Positions 45,969 to 55,042 of a stretch of DNA of 64,000 bases are shown piece after piece. Origin of the DNA: Bacillus sp. SD075. Lineage in GTDB: Bacteria; Bacillota; Bacilli; Bacillales; DSM-1321. The translations under genes and the position numbers were made by a program. The notes under the pieces were generated by a model. It was not told the DNA's origin. It saw only the letters and a list, made by a program, of their open reading frames with translations, and did no database searches. How positions within the stretch are numbered: position 1 is the first letter of the stretch; each line of letters begins with the position of its first letter. Location: contig NZ_JADILK010000015.1 in the NCBI RefSeq assembly GCF_017355165.1, forward strand, positions 1-64,000. The letters are read 5' to 3'.

Positions 45969-46946
45969 TTATGTTCGAATGGATTCGATGCGGCTTTGGA
46001 TGAATTCGAACGAGGTTTTTGCTTCTTGGACGATTTGATTTATTAGTTCATTGACCGTCAATATTTCTTTTATCAGTCCTACGGATTGACCGCATGACCA
46101 AATGCCTCCGTCTAAATTTCCTTCAAAGTATACTTTCTTGCTTCTTTGTCCCGTTATTAGCGGAATCAATTCCTCTATAGCGGCACCTTCCCTTTCAAGT
46201 TTACCCACTTCTTTACTGACGGCATTTAATGCTACACGCGACGGACTACCAATACTCCGTTGGATGACAACCGTATCCATTTCATTGGCCGATACCATCC
46301 ACTGCTTCACCTTATCATGAATCGGCGCTTCTTGCGTTGCCATGAAGCGAGTCCCCATGACTATGCCTTCAGCACCGAGTGACAAGGCACTTATAAGGCC
46401 TCTGCCATCCGAAAATCCCCCGCCTGCTATTACTGGTATAGTAACAAAGTCAACGACTCGTGGGAGCATGACAAGCGTACCTACATCTCCCATACCAGGA
46501 TGTCCGCCTGTTTCATTCCCTACAATAATAATGGCATCGACTCCTAATTTCTCTGCCGACGCTGCGTTTTTGACGTTTGCTACTTTATGTATCACGGTAA
46601 AGCCGTGCTCTTTAAGTTTGGGCATTAAACTCTCTGGGCTTCGGCCACTCGTTTCAACAATTTTTACATCTTCGTCAATTAAAATATCAATGAATTCATC
46701 ATTAGGGGTTGCCGTTTGACTAGGAAACAGGTTCAGGTTGACAGCAAAGGGCTTTTTGGTCAAAGTTTTCACTTTGCGTATTTCATCACGGAGACCTTCT
46801 GGTGTCACCTGTGTTTTCGAAGTGATGATGCCTAGTCCCCCCGCTTCTGAAACAGCGGCTGCGAGCGGGGCTCGGCCAACTTGAAACATCCCTCCGCAAA
46901 TAATCGGATATTCAATCCCCAATAATTCAGTAATTCTCGTTTTCAT
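45969..46946 (-). CDS. Nitronate monooxygenase family protein (FabK/NMO fold)
   Basis: A 325-aa FMN-binding TIM barrel, with TRITELLGIEYPIICGGM at the N terminus, DAIIIVGNETGGHPG, VIAGGGFSDGRGLISALSLGAEGIVMGTRFMAT and the C-terminal WSCGQSVG. Members are nitronate monooxygenases or FabK-type enoyl reductases; the GGHPG and GTRF motifs fit the NMO group. AAAGGGG inside the longer frame selects ATG 46946 over ATG 46964. Next to acoR, but no functional link is obvious. Confidence 0.85.
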   Translation of the reverse strand: MKTRITELLGIEYPIICGGMFQVGRAPLAAAVSEAGGLGIITSKTQVTPEGLRDEIRKVKTLTKKPFAVNLNLFPSQTATPNDEFIDILIDEDVKIVETSGRSPESLMPKLKEHGFTVIHKVANVKNAASAEKLGVDAIIIVGNETGGHPGMGDVGTLVMLPRVVDFVTIPVIAGGGFSDGRGLISALSLGAEGIVMGTRFMATQEAPIHDKVKQWMVSANEMDTVVIQRSIGSPSRVALNAVSKEVGKLEREGAAIEELIPLITGQRSKKVYFEGNLDGGIWSCGQSVGLIKEILTVNELINQIVQEAKTSFEFIQSRIESIRT

Positions 46947-47019
46947 TTGCCATACCCCTTTCAATTTTATGGATTTCTATAAATCTACTTTTCTTACATA
47001 ATGTACACACGCCAAGTCT

Positions 47020-48906
47020 CTATATACCATACTTACGGAGCCGCTTGTAAAATGTACTTCTTGGTATATCCATCAACTTTGCTGCAACAGTTACATTTCC
47101 TCTTGATTTTTGTAATGCCTCTATCATTAGATCCCGTTGAATTTTTTCACGGATCGTCAGTTCATTTTCCCTGAAGCCTTTTTTACCAGATTCATCACAT
47201 GAAGGGAAATCATCATACCGGGTAACGGGCTGCGAATTCATGGAATTCAACACTTTAACATGATCCAGAGGTCCTTCTGCAAGTAAGATGGTCAATCGCT
47301 GAAGTACATTTTGCAGTTCTCTAATATTGCCTGGCCAATTGTAATCCTTTAAACGATTCAATAATTCTTCCGTTAATGGAATAGTCCAATTATTGTTCGA
47401 ACACAAGTAGTTGATTAGATAAGGAATGTCTTCAATCCGTTCCCTTAAGGGAGGTACATGAATGGGGTAAACGTTCAACCGATAGTATAAATCTTTACGA
47501 AAGGACCCTTCGTTGACAAGCTCTTCAAGATTCCGATGTGTGGCAGTGATAATGCGAATATCCAATGAAATGTTTTTTGTGCCACCGATTGGAACGATTT
47601 TTCTATCCTGAAGTACACGCAGTAAGGCAACTTGCATCGCTGAAGGGACTTCACCGATTTCATCGAGAAAAATGGTCCCTCCATTTGCCTGCTCGAACTT
47701 CCCTTTGTGCCCTTGCCGTTTAGCGCCTGTAAAAGCACCATCGACATACCCGAATAATTCACTCTCCATTAAATCCTTAGGTATAGCTCCGCAATTTATC
47801 GTGACGAACGGTCCCTTTTTACGAAAGCCATTTTCATGAATAGCCTTGGCAATAAGCTCTTTCCCGACCCCAGTTTCACCAGATATATATACATTTGCTT
47901 CTGTCGGTGCAACAAGCTTCACTTTATGTAATGTATTTTGAAAGGTTTCACTAATCCCGCTTTCCCCTTTGAAAGCAAACTTTTCTGAAGGCATTGATGC
48001 AGGAAAAAGCCGATTGGTCTTATGACCAAGATTTTCTGATAAGAATAAACACTTACCGAAAATCCTATTATCTTCTTTGGATAAAAGCGGATTTTCTTTA
48101 ACGATTTGATATCCATGATTTAATAGATCGGTCAATGCCATACCAATGGATTGAGGAATTTTTTTGCGAACCTGTTTACTGGCGGAGATTATCATTTCTT
48201 TATGATTACAGACGATAAAAGGTATATCTGGATAGGTCTCTGCAAGTTCTATCGAGTGCTGGGTCAGTGCCAGCTCCTTTTTATAGGAACGCACTCCCAT
48301 TTCCTGTTCGATCGTATACGCCAAATTGGCTACCATACCCAGCATGGAGGGATGGAAATATTCTACTGGACATGATATATCCAAAACCCCCAATATCTTA
48401 CCATCTTCATTTAAAATGGGCATGGCAGAGCAACTCCATTTGTGTGAGGCAATTGAATAGTGCTCGGTACCCTGGATCATTACGGCTTCACCCGTCTTTA
48501 AGGCAGTTCCAATTGCGTTCGTTCCGACCTCACCCTCCGTCCAGCATACGCCTTCCACAAAATTTATTTTGCCTGCCTCATCGAGGATTTTCTCGTTTCC
48601 GGAAAGTGAAAGGACATATCCATCCGGATCGACCAATAAAGCCATCATTCCAGATTCTTTTATTGATTGATTCATCCTAGATAATTGGGGTGATGCCACT
48701 TCTAATAGGAAGGAGTTTTTTTCTCTTTGAATGTCCAATAATTCATTCGTCAAAATGTGTTTCCCTTTATTAAGATATGGGTTGACTTGATCTTTTTTGC
48801 AGCGATGCCATGATTCCATTATTCGCTTGTTCAGACGACTCGAATCGAGAACCCCTTCACTGACAAAGCGTTCCCATATGCGTTGATGATAACTAGTGGA
48901 TAGCAT
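47020..48906 (-). CDS. acoR: Sigma-54-dependent activator of acetoin genes (AcoR)
   Basis: A 628-aa one-component activator. An N-terminal GAF-type sensor region (about 70-215, FVEGVCWTEGEVGTNAIGTAL) is followed by AAA+ with Walker A GETGVGKE, an intact GAFTGA loop, Walker B GGTIFLDEIG, and a Fis-type HTH (GNVTVAAKLMDIPRSTFYKRL). The length and the adjacent acoABCL genes identify AcoR, which senses acetoin and drives the sigma-54 aco promoter. GAGGAGG precedes ATG 48906. Its promoter carries a cre overlapping the -35 box. Confidence 0.92.
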   Translation of the reverse strand: MLSTSYHQRIWERFVSEGVLDSSRLNKRIMESWHRCKKDQVNPYLNKGKHILTNELLDIQREKNSFLLEVASPQLSRMNQSIKESGMMALLVDPDGYVLSLSGNEKILDEAGKINFVEGVCWTEGEVGTNAIGTALKTGEAVMIQGTEHYSIASHKWSCSAMPILNEDGKILGVLDISCPVEYFHPSMLGMVANLAYTIEQEMGVRSYKKELALTQHSIELAETYPDIPFIVCNHKEMIISASKQVRKKIPQSIGMALTDLLNHGYQIVKENPLLSKEDNRIFGKCLFLSENLGHKTNRLFPASMPSEKFAFKGESGISETFQNTLHKVKLVAPTEANVYISGETGVGKELIAKAIHENGFRKKGPFVTINCGAIPKDLMESELFGYVDGAFTGAKRQGHKGKFEQANGGTIFLDEIGEVPSAMQVALLRVLQDRKIVPIGGTKNISLDIRIITATHRNLEELVNEGSFRKDLYYRLNVYPIHVPPLRERIEDIPYLINYLCSNNNWTIPLTEELLNRLKDYNWPGNIRELQNVLQRLTILLAEGPLDHVKVLNSMNSQPVTRYDDFPSCDESGKKGFRENELTIREKIQRDLMIEALQKSRGNVTVAAKLMDIPRSTFYKRLRKYGI

Positions 48907-49009
48907 ATAATCCTCCTCTAATCATTTGGTTTAAATCTTCATTTGACCAGTCAATCTAGAGGGAAAATACCATGGAGTATAAAATAGGATGTTAATCGAG
49001 GTCCATTTA

Positions 49010-49038
49010 ATTATAGTAGATTATGTATCCGCTTACAA
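49010..49038 (-). promoter_or_regulatory. acoR promoter with overlapping cre
   Basis: On the minus strand -35 TTGTAA (49038-49033) and -10 TATAAT (49015-49010) are 17 bp apart. TGTATCCGCTTACA at 49024-49037 differs by one base from the symmetric cre TGTAANCGNTTACA and covers the -35, so CcpA repression by preferred sugars is expected, as reported for acoR in B. subtilis. Confidence 0.75.
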
Positions 49039-49061
49039 TATATAGATGGAGTTTAGAGAAA

Positions 49062-49091
49062 AAGCATCATGTGATTATTCACATGATGCTT
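49062..49091 (-). terminator. Terminator of the aco operon
   Basis: A perfect 13-bp stem (AAGCATCATGTGA and its complement) with a 4-base loop and a T run on the minus strand, just after the dehydrogenase gene. Confidence 0.88.
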
Positions 49092-49118
49092 CTCCAACGA
49101 AGAATGTAATGCGTTGGT

Positions 49119-49895
49119 TTATGAAAAAATAACCCCTCCATCAATCATGATGGATTGCCCTGTCATATAATCCGAATCCGGTGAAGCAAGATAAGATACG
49201 AATTTCGCAACATCATCTGGGGTTTCGGAGCGTCCTAAGGTTATGGAATCTGTAAACTTTTTAAATGTTTCACCTTTTGCCAGATTCATATATTGCCCCA
49301 TTTTTTCATCGATTAGATCCCACATTTGCGTCCCGACAATTCCTGGACAGTATGCATTCACCGTAATGCCAAACTGGGCCAATTCCTGTGCTGCTGCTTG
49401 TGTAATGCCTCTTACGGCAAATTTTGTGGCCGAGTATGTACCCAGTAAGCTAAAACCTTTATAACTCGCGATGCTGGCAGCATTTATAATTTTCCCGCCT
49501 TCTTGCTTTTTCATTTGTTCAGCAGCGGCTTGCAGGCAAAAGAGGACACCATTTACATTTATATTGAAAATCTGTTCAAGGTCCTCTTGGGTTACTTCAA
49601 GAAGAGGCATTATTTGAGCAATTCCTGCATTTGAAACCATAACATCCAACTGTCCAAAACGTTCCACAACGTTATTCACCATTTCGAAAACTTCCCGTCT
49701 ATTGCTTACATCCGCTATAACGGCAAAGCTTTCACGTCCAAGCTCCCTAACCTCATTTACGACCGATTCAGCCGTATCCAGATCGACGTCATTAATAACC
49801 ACGTTCAATCCATCTTGCGCTAATCTTAATGCAATGGCGCGTCCGATACCGCGTCCTGCACCAGTGACTACCGCCGTCCGTTGACCGCTAGCCAT
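49119..49895 (-). CDS. Acetoin/2,3-butanediol dehydrogenase (SDR family)
   Basis: A 258-aa short-chain dehydrogenase with the NAD site [11 protein letters not shown] motif [10 protein letters not shown], catalytic Ser-Tyr-Lys ([11 protein letters not shown], then YSATKFA) and a C-terminal MIDGGVIFS. It resembles BudC-type acetoin (diacetyl) reductases, which interconvert acetoin and butanediol. It is the last gene of the acoABCL transcript, 30 bp after acoL. In B. subtilis the aco operon ends with acoR, so this extra gene lets the operon feed butanediol into acetoin cleavage. Confidence 0.88.
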   Translation of the reverse strand: MASGQRTAVVTGAGRGIGRAIALRLAQDGLNVVINDVDLDTAESVVNEVRELGRESFAVIADVSNRREVFEMVNNVVERFGQLDVMVSNAGIAQIMPLLEVTQEDLEQIFNINVNGVLFCLQAAAEQMKKQEGGKIINAASIASYKGFSLLGTYSATKFAVRGITQAAAQELAQFGITVNAYCPGIVGTQMWDLIDEKMGQYMNLAKGETFKKFTDSITLGRSETPDDVAKFVSYLASPDSDYMTGQSIMIDGGVIFS

Positions 49896-49925
49896 ACAAA
49901 TTCCCCCTTGCTCATTTATAATTTT

Positions 49926-51308
49926 TTATGAATGCACAGCTTGACCTACAACGTTTAAAAGAGCTTCATGTATGGATTCCGACAAGGTTGGGTGCGCCGC
50001 TACTAAATCTTCCATCATATCTGCCGTTATTTCTGCATGAAGCATGACCGTTCCTTGACCAATCAATTCTGTTGCATGTTGACCAACTATGGAAAAACCT
50101 AGAACTTCATTATACTGTGGGTTTACTAGAACTTTGACCTTTCCTTCTGGTTTATTGGAAAGGATTGCTTTCCCATTTGCCGAAAAAGCAAATTCACCAA
50201 CTTTAATCTCGCCATATTTTTTTCGCGCTTCTTTTTCAGTCAAGCCTACACTAGCAATTTCCGGGGAGGTATAAATGCAGCGAGGGATTGCACGGTAATT
50301 CACTTGTGCAAACTGACCACAGGCATTCAGAGCCGCCACTCGACCTTCATGAAAAGCAACATGGGCGAGTTGTATGCTTCCTATCACATCACCACAGGCA
50401 TAAATCGATGGGTTGCTTGTTTGCATTCGATCATCCACCGAGATGCCAAGTCGGGAAAAGTCAATATCGTTTCCTTCTAACCCCATTTCATTCACTCTTG
50501 GTTTTCTCCCTATTGATACGAGTACGTAATCAGCATAATGTTCTTCCAATTCGCCATCGCTTTTTTCAAAAAATACCGTCTTACTGGTTGCATTGATGTT
50601 TTTGACAGATGCGGAGGTATGGACCGTAACACCTTGGTTTTTCAATTCTCCATGCAAGATGCTCGTAATATCTTCATCTTCCCCCGGAAGCAGCTTTGCC
50701 CCCATTTCAATAACGGTAACCTTGGTGCCCATCCTGCTATAAATACTGGCAAATTCACATCCGATGACGCCGCCTCCTACAATTAGAAGCGAATCGGGAA
50801 TGGCAGGAAGCGACATGGCATGACCACTATGGATGATCCATTCACCATCAAACGGCGCAAAAGGTAGTGGAATCGGTTCAGACCCAGTTGAAATGATGAT
50901 CTTACTTGCTTCAATCTCTTCAATTTTATTTCCGTTCTCGATATGCAGCCGATTGCTCGTCAGGATAGACGCTCTACCCTGGATGACTTTTATTTTATTC
51001 TTATTCATTAAATATCGAATGCCGTTCACTAGTTCAGATACGACATCGTTCTTTCGTCCTTGTACAGTTTCCCAATCGACTTCAATCGAATTGAAGGGCA
51101 GGCGAATTCCCATTTTCCCTGCATTTTTCACCAGGTCATACGTATCGGCACTTTTCAATAATGACTTCGTTGGCATGCATCCTTCGTTTAAACAGGTACC
51201 CCCCAATGGCCCATCGACTACCAATATGACCTCCTTATCCTGCTGGGCAGCTGTGATAGCCGCTACATACCCTGCAGGACCTCCGCCTACAATAGCTATT
51301 CGATTCAA
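49926..51308 (-). CDS. acoL: Dihydrolipoyl dehydrogenase of the acetoin complex (E3)
   Basis: A 460-aa flavoprotein disulfide reductase with FAD site GGGPAGYVAA, redox disulfide GGTCLNEGCMPTKSLL, NAD site VGGGVIGCEFASIYSRMG, and C-terminal dimer domain with the catalytic His-Glu (AAHPTLSESIHEAL). It reoxidises dihydrolipoamide of AcoC. GGAGGG precedes ATG 51308, and acoC is 17 bp upstream. Confidence 0.93.
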   Translation of the reverse strand: MNRIAIVGGGPAGYVAAITAAQQDKEVILVVDGPLGGTCLNEGCMPTKSLLKSADTYDLVKNAGKMGIRLPFNSIEVDWETVQGRKNDVVSELVNGIRYLMNKNKIKVIQGRASILTSNRLHIENGNKIEEIEASKIIISTGSEPIPLPFAPFDGEWIIHSGHAMSLPAIPDSLLIVGGGVIGCEFASIYSRMGTKVTVIEMGAKLLPGEDEDITSILHGELKNQGVTVHTSASVKNINATSKTVFFEKSDGELEEHYADYVLVSIGRKPRVNEMGLEGNDIDFSRLGISVDDRMQTSNPSIYACGDVIGSIQLAHVAFHEGRVAALNACGQFAQVNYRAIPRCIYTSPEIASVGLTEKEARKKYGEIKVGEFAFSANGKAILSNKPEGKVKVLVNPQYNEVLGFSIVGQHATELIGQGTVMLHAEITADMMEDLVAAHPTLSESIHEALLNVVGQAVHS

Positions 51309-51325
51309 GTGCTTTCCCTCCTTTC

Positions 51326-52546
51326 CTATAAAATCACGGTGATCGGCTCTTCTAAATACCGTTTTAGTGTTTGTAAAAAGGCAGCAGCGGGTGCCCCGTC
51401 AAGTACCCGGTGATCAAAAGTTAAACTAAGTGGCAAGATCGTTCTCCTCTCCAATTTTTCGCCAATATAAAGCGGAGTATCGTAAGCAGAACCAATGCCA
51501 AGTATCCCCGTTTCCGGTGTATTGAGAATCGGTGTAAAATGTTCAATGCCATATGCCCCCAGATTACTGATGGTAAAAGTGGATCCTTGCATGTCTTCGA
51601 TAGGCAATTTACCGTCACGAGCACACCGGGCCAATTCCTTACCCTTATTCGATAACTGCTTTAGGGTATAACTTTCGGCGTTTCTTATGACGGGAACAAC
51701 GAGTCCATTTTCCAAGGCCACTGCTAATCCAAGGTGGATACGCTCATGCAAAATGATATTATCTTCAATATAGGCACTATTCATTTTAGGATGCTCTTTA
51801 AGTGAAAGCACGGCAGCTTTGGCAACAAAGTCCGTTATAGTCAATTTCATTGATTCATATTTTTGTAGCGTTTCAGTGGCCTGTTTTTGCAAAATGACTA
51901 GATCAGTGGCATCAACTTTCATCGTTAGAGTTAATTGGGCACTGCTTTGCAAGCTCTCTTTCATACGTGTAGCAATGATGTTCCTCATCCCGGTCACGGG
52001 AATCTGCTGAAAACTATCCAAAGTATGTTGGGGGTTCACTTTTGTTTCTTCTGTATTGACCGACATGGTATCCCTTTTCTCAATTACTTTCTGTACATCT
52101 TCTTTAGTGATTCTTCCGCCTGGTCCGGTGCCTTGAATTTTCTCGATGTCAAGATTCGCTGCCTGTGCCATTTTTCGCGCAACCGGAGTGACCATCAATC
52201 GATTGCCCATTGACAAAATGGGTGACTCTTTTGTTTTCGGCTTTTCTTGTTCATCCATTTTCGGCTGATTTTCTTTAGCAACTTGATCATTGATCATTAT
52301 TTTTTCATTCGGCTTTCCGATATGACAGATAACGGTTCCTGGAGGTACTCCTTGTCCTTCTTGAACAGCTATATTCAGGATCGTACCTTCAGCCGGAGAT
52401 TCAATATCCATTTCTATTTTCTCTGAATTGATGCTGGCTATTGCTTCACCTTTTTCGACTGGATCCCCAACAGCCTTACTCCATAACGAAACAGTGCCTT
52501 CTTTCATTGCCATGCCCAATTTCGGCATTACCACTTCGACCGCCAT
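51326..52546 (-). CDS. acoC: Dihydrolipoyllysine acetyltransferase of the acetoin complex (E2)
   Basis: A 406-aa protein: an N-terminal lipoyl domain with lipoylated Lys43 (NSEKIEMDIESP), a charged linker, a peripheral subunit-binding domain (about 119-155, VTPVARKMAQAANLDIEKI) and a catalytic acetyltransferase domain ending in DHRVLDG (His379, Asp383). It receives the acetyl unit from cleaved acetoin and makes acetyl-CoA. GGGAG precedes ATG 52546. A 104-bp gap with a 12-bp hairpin separates it from acoB. Confidence 0.93.
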   Translation of the reverse strand: MAVEVVMPKLGMAMKEGTVSLWSKAVGDPVEKGEAIASINSEKIEMDIESPAEGTILNIAVQEGQGVPPGTVICHIGKPNEKIMINDQVAKENQPKMDEQEKPKTKESPILSMGNRLMVTPVARKMAQAANLDIEKIQGTGPGGRITKEDVQKVIEKRDTMSVNTEETKVNPQHTLDSFQQIPVTGMRNIIATRMKESLQSSAQLTLTMKVDATDLVILQKQATETLQKYESMKLTITDFVAKAAVLSLKEHPKMNSAYIEDNIILHERIHLGLAVALENGLVVPVIRNAESYTLKQLSNKGKELARCARDGKLPIEDMQGSTFTISNLGAYGIEHFTPILNTPETGILGIGSAYDTPLYIGEKLERRTILPLSLTFDHRVLDGAPAAAFLQTLKRYLEEPITVIL

Positions 52547-52597
52547 ATCTTTTTTCTCCCTTCAGATTGGTTTCTGTGTCCATCATTGATTTTTGTT

Positions 52598-52635
52598 GCT
52601 CCAACTTTTGCAGTTTTATGCGAAAAAGCTGGAGC
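52598..52635 (-). promoter_or_regulatory. Intercistronic hairpin between acoB and acoC
   Basis: GCTCCAGCTTTT pairs with AAAAGTTGGAGC (12 bp, one G-U) on the minus strand around a 14-base loop. No T run follows, so it is more likely an mRNA-stability or processing element than a terminator. Confidence 0.6.
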
Positions 52636-52650
52636 ATGCATCAAATTGAT

Positions 52651-53688
52651 TTAATTACACCCAAGAATGGAAGGCTCCCCCAATAAGTCTGAAACGACTT
52701 GTATCACTTTTTCTGATGATGGAAGGTAAATATCTTCGAGCAGTGGAGAAAAAGGTACAGGTGTATGTGGTGCTGTGATCCTCTTAATTGGGGCGTCAAG
52801 CGTGTCAAATCCCTTATCCGCCACCAGTGCGGCAATATCCGTTGCGATGCTGCATCTTGGATTCGCTTCATCGATCACGATTAAACGATTTGTTTTTGCC
52901 ACAGAATTAAGAATCGATTCTTCATCTAGTGGTGACAGGCTCCGCGGGTCGACAATTTCAACTTCAATGCCTTTAGCTGTAAGTTTTCCAGCAGCCTCCA
53001 TCGCGGTGTGAACTTGTTTACCGATGGAAACGATTGTCAAATCCGAGCCTTTCCTTTTAATTTCAGCTTTGCCTATTGGGATTGTATAGTAGTCTTCCGG
53101 AACCTCTCCTACCATGTTGTATAGCGTTTTATCTTCAAAAAAGATGACGGGATCATTATCTTCTATGGCTGAAAGTAAGAGTCCTTTTGCGTCATAGGGG
53201 GATGAGGGAACGACGACCTTCAATCCAGGAATGCTAGTGAACAAGGCATAAAGGCTTTGTGAATGCTGTGCTGCAGCCCTGAACCCCGCACCATGCATCG
53301 TACGGATCGTCACGGGAACCTGTGCTTTTCCCCCAAACATATAGCGGAACTTCGCACCTTGATTCAATACTTCATCCAAACAGCTGCCAATGAAATCGTT
53401 GAACATTAACTCGGCAATCGGTCGTAAGCCTGTCGAAGCGGCGGCCATGGCCGCTCCCATATATCCTGCTTCCGCAATGGGTGTATCAAGAATTCTATCC
53501 CGGCCAAACTCTTGAACCAATCCTTTTGTGACGCCTAAGACACCCCCCCATGCTTCGTCATCCTGTAAATGATCGACCTCTGCACCGCCAGCTACATCTT
53601 CTCCCATAAGGATGACGCTTTCATCTTTTCTCATTGCCATGGCCATAGCTTCATTTATTGCTTGTGACATACTTATTTTTCTACTCAT
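52651..53688 (-). CDS. acoB: Acetoin:DCPIP oxidoreductase/dehydrogenase E1 beta subunit
   Basis: A 345-aa transketolase-like subunit (MSQAINEAMAMAMRKDESVILMGEDVAGG, GYMGAAMAAASTGLRPIAELMFNDF) with the C-terminal transketolase domain (VDPRSLSPLDEESIL). It pairs with AcoA to cleave acetoin with thiamine diphosphate into acetaldehyde and an acetyl group. GGAGG precedes ATG 53688; acoA lies 21 bp upstream. Confidence 0.93.
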   Translation of the reverse strand: MSRKISMSQAINEAMAMAMRKDESVILMGEDVAGGAEVDHLQDDEAWGGVLGVTKGLVQEFGRDRILDTPIAEAGYMGAAMAAASTGLRPIAELMFNDFIGSCLDEVLNQGAKFRYMFGGKAQVPVTIRTMHGAGFRAAAQHSQSLYALFTSIPGLKVVVPSSPYDAKGLLLSAIEDNDPVIFFEDKTLYNMVGEVPEDYYTIPIGKAEIKRKGSDLTIVSIGKQVHTAMEAAGKLTAKGIEVEIVDPRSLSPLDEESILNSVAKTNRLIVIDEANPRCSIATDIAALVADKGFDTLDAPIKRITAPHTPVPFSPLLEDIYLPSSEKVIQVVSDLLGEPSILGCN

Positions 53689-53709
53689 CTCAATTCCTCC
53701 TTTTATAGT

Positions 53710-54702
53710 TTAATAGGATACATAAACATCGTTTAATAAATCGGATGCCTCTGGATACGGGCTATCTTCACTGAACTTAACTGCCTGTTTAATAGCTTCC
53801 TCAACGGAACTCTCAAGAGAAATCAGTTCTTTTTCCGCCAGCAGATTCTGATTGAGTAAGTAATTCCTAAACAGGGCAATCGCATCTTTCTCTTGTTTAT
53901 GCTCTTTTTTGTCTTGTTCTTTTTTATACTTCTGTGCATCTCCCTCGAAGTGTCCATAATTACGATAAGTAACGCATTCGATCAATGATGGACCTTCTCC
54001 CCTGCGGGCTCTCTGAACAGCTTCTTCAGCAGCCTTATACACAGCCAATACATCTTTCCCATCCACTCGTACACCCGGGATATTGTAACTTATCGCACGA
54101 TCGGCTATCGTTTTACAACTTGAAGCATAGTTGAAAGGCGTGGCTTCCCCATACCCATTATTTTCAGCGATGAAGATAACGGGTAGCTTCCAGATTGCCG
54201 CCAGATTTATCCCTTCATGGAATGTCCCATGATTATTGGCACCATCACCAAAAAAACAAACACTGACATGATCGGTCTTTTTATATTTGGCAGTTAATGC
54301 TGCGCCGCATGCGAGCGGAAAGCCTCCACCAACTATCCCGTTCGCACCTAACATTCCTTTATCCAAATCGGCAATATGCATGGAACCGCCTTTTCCTTTG
54401 CAAAGCCCAGTCACTTTCCCATAGATTTCAGCCATCATTCCATTTAGGTCGCATTCTTTGGCAATACAGTGACCATGACCCCTGTGAGTGCTTGTAATGC
54501 TGTCCTTTTCGGATAGGTGAGCACATACTCCTACAGCTACCGCTTCTTCCCCAGCATACAAATGGACAAACCCTGGTAAAATCCCCTTAGCAAAGGATTC
54601 ATGAACTTGGTCTTCGAATTTTCTGATCTCCAGCATTTTTTTGTACATCCAATAAGCCTTGTCCTGTGATAACTTTATTTCATTCGATTGAACCGTTTCC
54701 AT
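53710..54702 (-). CDS. acoA: Acetoin dehydrogenase E1 alpha subunit
   Basis: A 330-aa thiamine-diphosphate E1 alpha. The TPP/Mg motif is FFGDGANNHGTFHEG followed by IFIAENN, and the N-terminal part has FVHLYAGEEAVAVGV and THRGHGHCIAKECD. First gene of the operon; GGGGGC precedes ATG 54702, and a sigma-54 promoter lies 46 bp upstream. Confidence 0.93.
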   Translation of the reverse strand: METVQSNEIKLSQDKAYWMYKKMLEIRKFEDQVHESFAKGILPGFVHLYAGEEAVAVGVCAHLSEKDSITSTHRGHGHCIAKECDLNGMMAEIYGKVTGLCKGKGGSMHIADLDKGMLGANGIVGGGFPLACGAALTAKYKKTDHVSVCFFGDGANNHGTFHEGINLAAIWKLPVIFIAENNGYGEATPFNYASSCKTIADRAISYNIPGVRVDGKDVLAVYKAAEEAVQRARRGEGPSLIECVTYRNYGHFEGDAQKYKKEQDKKEHKQEKDAIALFRNYLLNQNLLAEKELISLESSVEEAIKQAVKFSEDSPYPEASDLLNDVYVSY

Positions 54703-54747
54703 TTTTCAGCCCCCAATCATTAATAATAAGTCAATCTTTATATTGAT

Positions 54748-54767
54748 ATTGCAAATTCCGTGCCAAG
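54748..54767 (-). promoter_or_regulatory. Sigma-54 promoter of acoABCL
   Basis: On the minus strand the sequence is TTGGCACGGAATTTGCAA, a full match to TGGCAC-N5-TTGCA. With acoR in the same cluster this is certainly the AcoR-activated promoter. Confidence 0.93.
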
Positions 54768-54813
54768 ATGGGAGGACGTTAAAATTAGGATTTTATTTAA
54801 TTTCAGTCGAAAC

Positions 54814-54857
54814 AAAACGAGACAAAATGAGATTGTTGTCTCGTTTTGTCTCGTTTT
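54814..54857. promoter_or_regulatory. Probable AcoR enhancer (UAS), large dyad
   Basis: Two 19-base arms differing at one pairing position, each made of AAAACGAGACAAAA plus (T/C)GAGA, are separated by 6 bases. It lies 47-90 bp upstream of the -24 element. Within each arm GAGA(C) occurs twice, 10 bp apart, giving helix-phased half sites. Confidence 0.7.
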
Positions 54858-55006
54858 AAAATATAGCTATCCCAATTTACGTACCACTGAAGTGAAAAGA
54901 TGGTTTGAATGTGAAACAGCCTGTTTAATGAACTTTATGCATCATTTATCTGGTTGTCGGTACTTATAACTTGAATGTTTGTTAGGGGGAATGCTTAAAG
55001 GGAATT

Positions 55007-55037
55007 TAAAAAAAGACAGAGCTTTTTTGCTCCGTCT
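55007..55037 (-). terminator. Terminator of the acetoacetyl-CoA synthetase gene
   Basis: AGACGGAGC pairs with GCTCTGTCT (9 bp, one G-U) with an A-rich loop, then a T run on the minus strand. Confidence 0.85.
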
Positions 55038-55042
55038 GAATG

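Larger units (their letters stand above)
54703..55042. other. aco regulatory region
   Basis: This gap holds the sigma-54 promoter (54748-54767), the 44-bp dyad (54814-54857) and the terminator of the upstream acetoacetyl-CoA synthetase gene (55007-55037). I see no gene. Confidence 0.6.

Noticed and set aside
46342-46719. Plus-strand 125-codon frame inside the nitronate monooxygenase gene
   Set aside because: It is antisense to conserved FMN-barrel motifs; a shadow frame.
50833-51342. Plus-strand 169-codon frame inside acoL
   Set aside because: It is antisense to the FAD and disulfide motifs of a clear dihydrolipoyl dehydrogenase; no independent coding signal.
54814-54857. Dyad read as a second terminator for the acetoacetyl-CoA synthetase gene
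   Set aside because: A good terminator already lies at 55007-55037, and the dyad sits at enhancer distance from the sigma-54 promoter with phased half sites.
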